Positions 25,963-32,059 of a stretch of DNA of 64,000 nucleotides are shown here, piece after piece. The notes under the pieces are model-generated. The model made no database searches, was not told the DNA's origin, and saw only the letters and a program-made list of their open reading frames with translations. Source of the DNA: Chthonomonadia bacterium. Lineage in GTDB: Bacteria > Armatimonadota > HRBIN16. The DNA lies in NCBI GenBank assembly GCA_013314755.1, contig JABUFA010000004.1:62001-126000 (forward strand), given 5' to 3'. Made by a program: the position numbers and the translations under genes. Within the stretch, counting starts at the first letter, position 1. Every line of letters starts with the position of its first letter.

Positions 25963-27123
25963 GTGAACAGAAGGATGAACATATCCTGGCGCCGCTTTCC
26001 TCTGATAACCACTGCAATATGCCTGCTGATGGCGGCGGGCTATCTGTTGTGGCAGGGAGAGATGTCGTTGCGGTCGCTGTACCTTGTGCCCCAGCGGTTC
26101 GCCTTCTGGTCGCCATTCACTTCCTGTTTTCTGCACGTCTCCGCAGCGCATCTGGTGGGAAATCTGTTGTGGCTGATTGTCTTCGGCACGATGGTTGAGC
26201 GAGCGGTCAGACGCGCCGAGTATCTGCTGGTGCTGGTCGCTGGAGGCACGGTCGCCTCGTTGACGCAGGCGTGGGTGATACTGACCTTCCAACCCGACCG
26301 TGCCGGTGTGCCCATTATGGGCGCATCGGGGATGGTGGCGGCAGTTATCGGTGCGTTCGCGGTGCGCTTTTTCGCGGAGAACGTGCAGGTCTGGAAGGTA
26401 TCCATGCCCAGCCTGTTGCCCGTCGCGCTGTGGTTGATTGCCCAGCTGGCAGGCGCGATGCGCACGCTGATAGAGGGCGGAGGAACGGTCGGCTACTGGG
26501 GGCATCTGGGAGGTTTCATCACCGGGCTTGTGCTGGCTCTGTCTCTGCGCATGACGCGCGCGGGCGCACGCAGTTATCTGCTCCAGCAGATGACAACGGC
26601 GCAGAGGCAGGGCGACCTGTTGCAGGCATTGCGCATCGCGCAGGGATGGTGCGAGCTGGAACCCGGCTCGGTACAGGCGGCGCTGACCGCGGCACGGATC
26701 GCGCACACCGTCGGCGAGGAAAGCCTGTCTGCCAAGTACTATCAGCAGGCGTTAGCGCTGTGCGATGCCCAGGATGAGACAAAGACGGGGGTGGATACCT
26801 TTCTGGAAGCGCGTCAGCACGCCGTGCCGCTGCCGCCCGAGGTGTGTTTGAGGTGGTCACTGCGGGCGGAACAGGCGGGTTACTGGCAGGAGGCGCTGGA
26901 GGCTTTACAGAACCTTGCCGATACGGCGCAGGGTACGCCCGAAGGGGAGAACGCGCTCCTGCAGAGCGCGCGCATCACCCTGCAGTATTTGAATCAACCC
27001 CTGCAGGCGGTTGCTCTTCTGGAGCGGTTTCTGAAGCAGCATCCGAACAGCCCCCTCACCGCGTATGCTCTTGACCTGCTCCGCCAGGCAAAAAGCGAGG
27101 CAGGACGGAAAGGGAACAGATAA
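25963..27123 (+). CDS. rhomboid-family intramembrane protease with C-terminal TPR-like domain
   Basis: 386 residues. The first 200 contain six hydrophobic helices and the rhomboid catalytic pair Ser122 in GASGM and His181 in YWGHLGGF; the HLVGNLLW segment supplies the conserved Asn67. Residues about 205-380 are alpha-helical pairs with a TPR look (ARIAHTVGEESLSAKYYQQA, then EALEALQNLADTAQGTPEGE). The start is GTG at 25963, with ATG at 25975 as an alternative. Rhomboids cut transmembrane substrates; the TPR part probably recruits a cytoplasmic partner. The gene follows the MoxR ATPase by 27 nt and is closed by a hairpin. Confidence 0.87.
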   Translation: MNRRMNISWRRFPLITTAICLLMAAGYLLWQGEMSLRSLYLVPQRFAFWSPFTSCFLHVSAAHLVGNLLWLIVFGTMVERAVRRAEYLLVLVAGGTVASLTQAWVILTFQPDRAGVPIMGASGMVAAVIGAFAVRFFAENVQVWKVSMPSLLPVALWLIAQLAGAMRTLIEGGGTVGYWGHLGGFITGLVLALSLRMTRAGARSYLLQQMTTAQRQGDLLQALRIAQGWCELEPGSVQAALTAARIAHTVGEESLSAKYYQQALALCDAQDETKTGVDTFLEARQHAVPLPPEVCLRWSLRAEQAGYWQEALEALQNLADTAQGTPEGENALLQSARITLQYLNQPLQAVALLERFLKQHPNSPLTAYALDLLRQAKSEAGRKGNR

Positions 27124-27127
27124 CGAT

Positions 27128-27151
27128 AAGGGCGGGGTATCCCCCGCCCTT
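27128..27151. terminator. GC-rich hairpin between convergent genes
   Basis: A perfect 10-bp stem, AAGGGCGGGG and its complement, around a TATC loop. It lies between the rhomboid stop and the stop of the converging secreted-protein gene, so it can serve both strands. No run of T follows on either side. Confidence 0.55.
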
Positions 27152-27160
27152 ACCCGGATA

Positions 27161-28315
27161 TCAGTCTCCAATCTCCCCGAAGCTCTGGACAAGGATGCCG
27201 AAGTCGAAGAGGGTTACTTCGTTATCTCCGTCCAGGTCTCCCGAGACGAGGAAAAAGTCTTCCACCACGGGCTCTGCAGGCGAAGAAGCCATCACCGACT
27301 TAGCGCGAACCAGATAGGGCGGTCCCATCACCACGCGCACGTCATGTGTCACATCAGGGGTAAGAGGCAGAGTGAACATGCGCACTCCATCCCCTACCAG
27401 CTCCAGAGGCACGGTGACAGGGTGACCGTCAATCTGCAGTTTGGCTTCGGTCATGTCCACGCCGGCGTTGTTGGACACCTGTCCCACGAAGTTGTAACTG
27501 CCCTGCACGCTGATGGAGAAGTTGCCGAGCGGGCTTCCACCGAACCAGTAGTTTCCCGTACCCTGCCTCCAGACGTTATCGCTCGTGCCGATGAAATACC
27601 GCTCCATGTGTAACCTGTTGCCCACGTCGTTCCAGAACGCGCCTGCGCCCAGCGGATACAGAGCCGTTATCTCCAGCCCACCCCCATCGTTGCGCAAGCC
27701 GAGCGAGTTGGCACCGTTGGCGAGGAACAGGGCAGGAACGTTTGTGCCGGTGAATACCAATTGCACCAGCAGGTCGTGCGAATACTGCCTGCCCTGTGCA
27801 TCGGTTCCCGCGTTGTACACCACCCCGCCCATGTCCAGCGTCAGAACGTATGTACCGTCTGCGGGGATGGTTCCGGTGAAAGTAGCGATGACGGGGAAAC
27901 CGCCGGCAACAGGGTCATCCCCAATGTAGCCGGAGAGGCAACCGTACACGGTGACGGAGGCATTGACCGTACTTCCAGCTGCACCGCCCGCAACGTACAG
28001 GATTTGCAGAGCGTCCAGGCGCGCCGGTCCCAGCAGGGGAATCTGCTCACGGAAGACCTCGCCGCTGGCGGGTCCGAGCACCCAGTAGGCCCCATCGTAG
28101 GCGAGCTGTGCGAGTGAAGTTGCGTCATACAGCATCAGTGTCGGTCCCTGAAGAGGCGTCTGTGGGCGCAGGTTATCAGCCGGCAGTCGTACCTGTTTGA
28201 CTGCTCCCAGCAGTGCAGGGTGCACAGGTCTGATGCGCGGGAGAGACTGTGCCTCACACCAGTTCACCAGCAGGAGCAAGCTGAGTGCCGTCATGGCAAC
28301 CACAAAAGGTTTCAT
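27161..28315 (-). CDS. secreted protein with dockerin-like C-terminus
   Basis: 384 residues from ATG 28313-28315, which follows an AAGGAGGG ribosome site and opens a signal peptide (MKPFVVAMTALSLLLLVNW). The body is beta-rich, with an Ig-like segment near residues 270-345. The last 25 residues, SGDLDGDNEVTLFDFGILVQ, contain an EF-hand-like calcium loop (DLDGDNEVTLFD) as in type I dockerin repeats, but only one copy where dockerins have two. It probably mediates attachment or calcium-stabilised packing outside the cell. No enzymatic motif is visible. Confidence 0.7.
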   Translation of the reverse strand: MKPFVVAMTALSLLLLVNWCEAQSLPRIRPVHPALLGAVKQVRLPADNLRPQTPLQGPTLMLYDATSLAQLAYDGAYWVLGPASGEVFREQIPLLGPARLDALQILYVAGGAAGSTVNASVTVYGCLSGYIGDDPVAGGFPVIATFTGTIPADGTYVLTLDMGGVVYNAGTDAQGRQYSHDLLVQLVFTGTNVPALFLANGANSLGLRNDGGGLEITALYPLGAGAFWNDVGNRLHMERYFIGTSDNVWRQGTGNYWFGGSPLGNFSISVQGSYNFVGQVSNNAGVDMTEAKLQIDGHPVTVPLELVGDGVRMFTLPLTPDVTHDVRVVMGPPYLVRAKSVMASSPAEPVVEDFFLVSGDLDGDNEVTLFDFGILVQSFGEIGD

Positions 28316-28334
28316 CGCGAATCCCTCCTTCAGG

Positions 28335-28363
28335 AATATAATTGGTAAGGCTATTCTACGCAA
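28335..28363 (-). promoter_or_regulatory. promoter of the dockerin-like secreted protein
   Basis: Minus strand TTGCGT (complement of 28358-28363), 17-nt spacer, TATATT (complement of 28335-28340). The leader would be only about 10-15 nt, just enough for the ribosome site. Confidence 0.5.
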
Positions 28364-28386
28364 TTTGCGGAAAATACGCAATAGAT

Positions 28387-28416
28387 TTGCGCGGGGCAGG
28401 TAGCGTCTGGTATAAT
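28387..28416 (+). promoter_or_regulatory. promoter of rpmB
   Basis: TTGCGC at 28387-28392, 18-nt spacer and a perfect TATAAT at 28411-28416, about 34 nt before the rpmB ATG. Divergent from the promoter at 28335-28363. Confidence 0.55.
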
Positions 28417-28449
28417 AGCCTGCGGTTACCATGTGGAGGTTTTTCGGCA

Positions 28450-28665
28450 ATGGCTCATGTGTGTGAAATCTGCGGCAAAGGGGTTCAGCACGGACAGAAC
28501 ATCCGGCACGTGCACTCGGGCGCATGGGCACTGCGCGCGCCCCGTACCAAACGGGTATGGTACCCAAACCTTCAACCGGTGCGTGCGGTGATTAACGGTA
28601 GCGTGCGCCGAATTAAGGTATGTACTCGCTGTCTGAAAGCGGGCAAAGTGAAACGTGCACTGTAA
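28450..28665 (+). CDS. rpmB: 50S ribosomal protein L28
   Basis: 71 residues, start ATG 28450 after a GGAGG site. MAHVCEICGKGVQHGQN and the later KVCTRCLKAGKV supply two CxxC pairs, the zinc-ribbon (C+) form of L28. The basic segment RAPRTKRVWYPNLQPVRA matches the family. Structural protein of the large ribosomal subunit. It stands alone between divergent and convergent neighbours and has its own promoter and a hairpin at its end. Confidence 0.95.
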   Translation: MAHVCEICGKGVQHGQNIRHVHSGAWALRAPRTKRVWYPNLQPVRAVINGSVRRIKVCTRCLKAGKVKRAL

Positions 28666-28698
28666 AAGTAGTGCCCCTGCACTTCTGGACATTGGAAA

Positions 28699-28724
28699 GC
28701 GTCCCCGCCGGTCGGCGGGGACGC
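28699..28724. terminator. GC-rich hairpin between rpmB and hsp20
   Basis: A perfect 11-bp stem (GCGTCCCCGCC and its complement) with a GGTC loop, placed between the convergent ends of rpmB and the Hsp20 gene. It lacks a T tract. Confidence 0.55.
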
Positions 28725-28753
28725 CTGCATCTGGAGGATGATGAGGGGGCAGG

Positions 28754-29254
28754 TTATTCGACCTGAACCTTCACCGCCTTCGCCTTCGCGGATTCGACTT
28801 TGGGCAACCGCACCTCCAGGACGCCGTTGCGCAGGGTGGCTTTCACCTTGTTCGGGTTAATCTCGACCGGCAGGTCGTAGCGTGCCTCGAATGTGCCGTG
28901 CCCGCCCCACGCGCTGCGGTAGTGCACCGTCACGTTCTCATCGCTGATGAGCGGCTTGCGTTCGCCACGGATAATCAGCGTGTCGGGCGTCGCTTCCACG
29001 TGGATGTCCTTCATCTCCACGCCCGGCAGGGTGGCGAACACAATCAGCTCATCGCCCGTCTCGTAGATGTCCACCGCCGGCTCGAAGCCCACTTCGATGT
29101 CGGTGCTCCAGCGGGTCAGCGGGCTGAACGGGAACAACCGGTCGAACCAGCGATCCATCTCACGGTGCAAGCGCTCCATCTCCGCGAACGGGTCCCAGCG
29201 GCGGATGCCACCATTGGTCTCACGGCGAGCGAGCGTCAGTTCACGGCGTGCCAT
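28754..29254 (-). CDS. small heat-shock protein Hsp20
   Basis: 166 residues. The alpha-crystallin domain spans about residues 55-150 (FEPAVDIYETGDELIVFATL, GVEMKDIHVEA, and the closing NGVLEVRLPKV), with an N-terminal arm carrying RRWDPFAEMERLHREMDRWF. A holdase chaperone that binds unfolding proteins. The start is chosen as ATG 29252-29254, eight bases after AAGGAGG; ATG 29258-29260 and a GTG lie closer to the ribosome site. Upstream is an HspR-type inverted repeat that overlaps the predicted transcription start. Confidence 0.93.
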   Translation of the reverse strand: MARRELTLARRETNGGIRRWDPFAEMERLHREMDRWFDRLFPFSPLTRWSTDIEVGFEPAVDIYETGDELIVFATLPGVEMKDIHVEATPDTLIIRGERKPLISDENVTVHYRSAWGGHGTFEARYDLPVEINPNKVKATLRNGVLEVRLPKVESAKAKAVKVQVE

Positions 29255-29295
29255 ACTCATCACCTCCTTGACTTATGTGTATATCAGGCAATTTA

Positions 29296-29316
29296 CTTGA
29301 GTGTTTTCCGCTCAAA
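29296..29316. promoter_or_regulatory. HAIR-like operator (HspR-type) upstream of hsp20
   Basis: CTTGAGT-N7-GCTCAAA. The published HspR box (HAIR) is CTTGAGT-N7-ACTCAAG, so the left arm matches 7 of 7 and the right arm 5 of 7 with the exact spacing. It covers the predicted transcription start, about 40 nt before the hsp20 start codon, a position suited to repression. No hspR gene is in this window. Confidence 0.6.
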
Positions 29317-29325
29317 TCCACCTAT

Positions 29326-29354
29326 AATATACCACAGATTTTTGCAAGATGCAA
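29326..29354 (-). promoter_or_regulatory. promoter of hsp20
   Basis: Minus strand TTGCAT (complement of 29349-29354), 17-nt spacer, TATATT (complement of 29326-29331). The start of transcription is predicted near 29319, inside or beside the HAIR-like operator. Confidence 0.5.
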
Positions 29355-29443
29355 GGGGGCGAAAGAAAAATCGATAGGAGTATGCTGTTAAGGTGCGTTT
29401 GCAAAGAGACCCAGCCCGTTTGTCTATGGTAAGGATGTTATTT

Positions 29444-29538
29444 TGTCATGCTGAGCCATAGCGAAGCATCTCGTTGTCAAGGGGAAAAAGCATTCCTGCG
29501 GAGGCTGACCTTTTTGGAGTGCTGAAGCTTGCTTCAGC
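29444..29538. repeat. interspersed repeat remnants
   Basis: In the 409-nt gap between hsp20 and the next gene. At 29444-29472 is an imperfect hairpin of the type GTCATGCTGAG-n-AGCGAAGCATC, a sequence style I have seen as a dispersed repeat in several thermophile genomes. At 29521-29538 is GCTGAAGC-TT-GCTTCAGC, the same module as at 47375-47393. Apart from these and a poorly spaced TTGACT-14-TATACT promoter candidate (29605-29630), I see nothing in the gap. Confidence 0.55.
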
Positions 29539-29663
29539 GAGGCTAACCTGCATGTTACCTGCGAATTCGGAGCGCCGGGAGCAGGAAGATAATGCCGTCT
29601 ACCCTTGACTTTTTTTTCGAGTGGTATACTGCAAGCAAGAATACGGGGAAAGGAGGAAACACC

Positions 29664-30824
29664 ATGCGTCATCGCCTGCTACTGGTAACCCTGTTCCTGC
29701 TATGGGCGTCTAAACTGTGCTTTGCAAACTACGAACTGGTAGGAACACTGTATCCCCTGCGCTGGGGACAGCAGGAGGGCAGTGCCGACCTGGTGAACCC
29801 GCCCAACAGGCTGGGACAACCCCTTTGCGTGAAGATGGGCAGCACCTTCGGTTGCCGACTGGTTGAGACTGGTGGAGGGGTGATCGGTTGGAAGGTGAGT
29901 TCTGCGCGGTTGATCAGTCGCACCAGCGGTCAGGTATACTGGTCGGTCACGGACTCTGGAGTGGGCAACCTGATTCCGCCCAGTGCGACCTACTGGTTGC
30001 CGAACATTCCCTCGTGGGTGGATTATGCGCGGCTAGAGATGTCGTTTGTGATACTGTATTGGGGTCCATGGGGTCCGACGTATTATCTGACGCCGATATA
30101 CAGTTCAGAGGAGGTGTTCATCGTGCTGGATGAGCCGAAGGCGCCGATGAACCCGGCATGGGTGAGTGTGCTCAGGAAGAGCTGCGTGTGGGCACGGCAG
30201 ACGAACAACCTCTATGACACTGGTCGGGCTATCACCTTCGGGGTGTTTTTTCAAAGACCGGGATTTGCTTATCCGGACGATACTGCTACATATTGGCTTA
30301 TTCCACCATCTTATACCGTTTTCAGGCTAAGAGCCCTGCTTGATGCGTGGGAATCGGGAAGTTGGACTTCAGGAAATTGCAACGACGTCTCCTGTTTCAC
30401 CATGCTTGCCTTCAATAGTATTGGTTTAGACTTCTCTGTTAGAAGGCTATCGCAGACCGCGTATGGGAGCTTTATAACAAATCCGCTCTGTAAAATCGGC
30501 AGTGACCCTACGCTGGACCAGACTTACTCATCATGGGAATGGATGTGGCATCAGATATGTGTTCCATCAGGCGACCCAGATCCTCCAAGCAACCAAGCTC
30601 GCATTTGGGATCCTACGGCTGCGCAGAAAGAAGACCTGAATGGTAACGGCTATCGTAATCCTCCCGCTCACCACCCGGATAATCTTTGGCCCCAGAAGGA
30701 TTACTGGCAAAAGCCTCATACTCAGATACCGGGTGCTTGGTTGGGGCTTGTCAACTTCCCTGTTCCCAGCGAACCGCAGTTGTCGGGTCCGGGGACCTGG
30801 AAGTGCGGTGTTACAACGCAGTGA
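29664..30824 (+). CDS. secreted transglutaminase-like protein
   Basis: 386 residues. ATG 29664 follows AGGAGG and opens a signal peptide (MRHRLLLVTLFLLWASKLCF, cut probably after CFA). The N-terminal half is beta-rich. The second half has the transglutaminase-like triad layout: Cys239 in SGNCNDVSCFTML, His296 in EWMWHQICV and Asp316 in RIWDPTAAQ. Members of this fold act as peptidases, peptide cyclases or cross-linkers. The residues are read by pattern, not alignment. The stretch from about 30230 to 30650 is AT-richer than its surroundings, which hints at a different origin. The gene is followed 19 nt later by a stalk-domain protein. Confidence 0.65.
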   Translation: MRHRLLLVTLFLLWASKLCFANYELVGTLYPLRWGQQEGSADLVNPPNRLGQPLCVKMGSTFGCRLVETGGGVIGWKVSSARLISRTSGQVYWSVTDSGVGNLIPPSATYWLPNIPSWVDYARLEMSFVILYWGPWGPTYYLTPIYSSEEVFIVLDEPKAPMNPAWVSVLRKSCVWARQTNNLYDTGRAITFGVFFQRPGFAYPDDTATYWLIPPSYTVFRLRALLDAWESGSWTSGNCNDVSCFTMLAFNSIGLDFSVRRLSQTAYGSFITNPLCKIGSDPTLDQTYSSWEWMWHQICVPSGDPDPPSNQARIWDPTAAQKEDLNGNGYRNPPAHHPDNLWPQKDYWQKPHTQIPGAWLGLVNFPVPSEPQLSGPGTWKCGVTTQ

Positions 30825-30843
30825 TAGAAGGAGGCTATGAAAG

Positions 30844-31944
30844 ATGATGCGAACAGCGTTAGTGGCATTGACAGTCATCACGATAATCGGAGGCGTTCTT
30901 GCAATGCGAGCACACTTAGGAGGAAGGGGACAAGATGGTCCGAACCTCCAGACGGACGCCCTCTATCTGGAAGAACTCAGGGCGTCGGTTGCTCTCCAGC
31001 CTGATGAGGTCCCAGGTTTCAACAAGGCGCGAAACAGCAATGTTGTCCCGCTGGGGGGAAAGATATTCGCACAACGCCTGGCTTCTCCATTTGCGGAACA
31101 CAGTCCCCTTCACGCGAAGTTGCAAGGTGTAGAAACCATCTACTTTCTCCAAAGCCTTCGGCGTGACGGCAATGGGCGCGCAGGAAGGGACCCTTCGTTT
31201 TTAGAGGTTACACTCATGATTTACCCAGGACGTGACCTCGCGCATGATGCTGGTATCTTGACCACAGAATCCCAGACGGCGCCGCCAGGCGAGCCTGGCA
31301 TGCCAGAAGGTTCTTTCACAGGGTTACCGGTTGGCGAGAAGTCCTGGGCAACAGCTCCTAAATCTGCGGAGTTCTCTCCCGGTGCCAAGGATGCCAACCT
31401 GGTCGTTTGGGACAACTCGATAGTAATCAGGGTCACCATCTCGTATTCTCCGGTAGACCCCCGCGCGCGAACAATGCTGTTCGCCTCTATTGAAGATACG
31501 GACCTTGAATGGGCGGAGTACGCAGTGCGGCTCTTGCTTGCTCGTACTCACTACTTTCTTTTGTCGAGCGGCAAATCTTTGACTACAGTGCCTGTCATGG
31601 TGCGTGACAATCGATTGGAGGTGAAACAGACACCGGAAGGGGTGTTACTGGTCCCACTGAAAGCAATGGCTCGGGCGTTAGGGGGGCAGGTACAAGAGAA
31701 CGCAGGTATTTACTGGCTCAACGCGGGTGGGAAGTGGTGGACGTTGCCACTGGGCAGTCGGACGATTCTTGCGGGGAAACAGCCCGTTCAACAACCACCT
31801 TCCAATCGCATGGGTGCCTACAGGGTGATGGAGCCACCTGAGGGAAGTGTTAACCTGCGGATTCCCGTTCTAACATGGGAGAACGAGATTTGGGTCGACG
31901 CCGAGGCTCTGGGGCGTATAATTGGTTATCCAATCCAGCCGTGA
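30844..31944 (+). CDS. membrane-anchored protein with copper-amine-oxidase-N-like domain
   Basis: 366 residues with an N-terminal hydrophobic anchor (ALVALTVITIIGGVLAM). Residues about 255-366 resemble the Cu_amine_oxidN1 stalk domain: VMVRDNRLEVKQTPEGVLLV, PLKAMARALGG, then LTWENEIWVDAEALGRIIG. That domain is common in surface proteins of Gram-positives and Armatimonadota and has no enzymatic activity itself. The central part (about 100-235) is unrecognised. A ribosome site GGAGG precedes the double ATG. It is probably co-transcribed with the transglutaminase-like gene and may act with it at the cell surface. Confidence 0.65.
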   Translation: MMRTALVALTVITIIGGVLAMRAHLGGRGQDGPNLQTDALYLEELRASVALQPDEVPGFNKARNSNVVPLGGKIFAQRLASPFAEHSPLHAKLQGVETIYFLQSLRRDGNGRAGRDPSFLEVTLMIYPGRDLAHDAGILTTESQTAPPGEPGMPEGSFTGLPVGEKSWATAPKSAEFSPGAKDANLVVWDNSIVIRVTISYSPVDPRARTMLFASIEDTDLEWAEYAVRLLLARTHYFLLSSGKSLTTVPVMVRDNRLEVKQTPEGVLLVPLKAMARALGGQVQENAGIYWLNAGGKWWTLPLGSRTILAGKQPVQQPPSNRMGAYRVMEPPEGSVNLRIPVLTWENEIWVDAEALGRIIGYPIQP

Positions 31945-31968
31945 GGCGCACGAATGCGTATCGGATAG

Positions 31969-32052
31969 GGTTTCTTGCGTCCGGTTTTCCCCTATCGTGG
32001 CGAGTTGATTGCCCCTCTGCAGGAGGTGAAACAGGCGCTGGGTATGCCATAA
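31969..32052 (+). pseudogene. remnant tail of a duplicated stalk-domain gene
   Basis: In the same frame as the preceding gene, after its stop and one further stop at 31966-31968, the sequence reads PYRGELIAPLQEVKQALGMP followed by a stop at 32050-32052. This parallels the end of the preceding protein (NEIWVDAEALGRIIGYPIQP stop). It has no start or upstream body. I infer the 3' scar of a tandem paralogue that was otherwise lost. Confidence 0.4.
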
Positions 32053-32059
32053 CAGGGGG

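Noticed and set aside
29296-29316. CIRCE (HrcA) element at hsp20
   Set aside because: CIRCE is TTAGCACTC-N9-GAGTGCTAA. The arms here are CTTGAGT-type with N7, which fits HAIR instead.
29605-29630. TTGACT...TATACT as the promoter of the transglutaminase-like gene
   Set aside because: The spacing is only 14 nt, too short for a standard sigma-70 promoter, so I did not list it as a feature.
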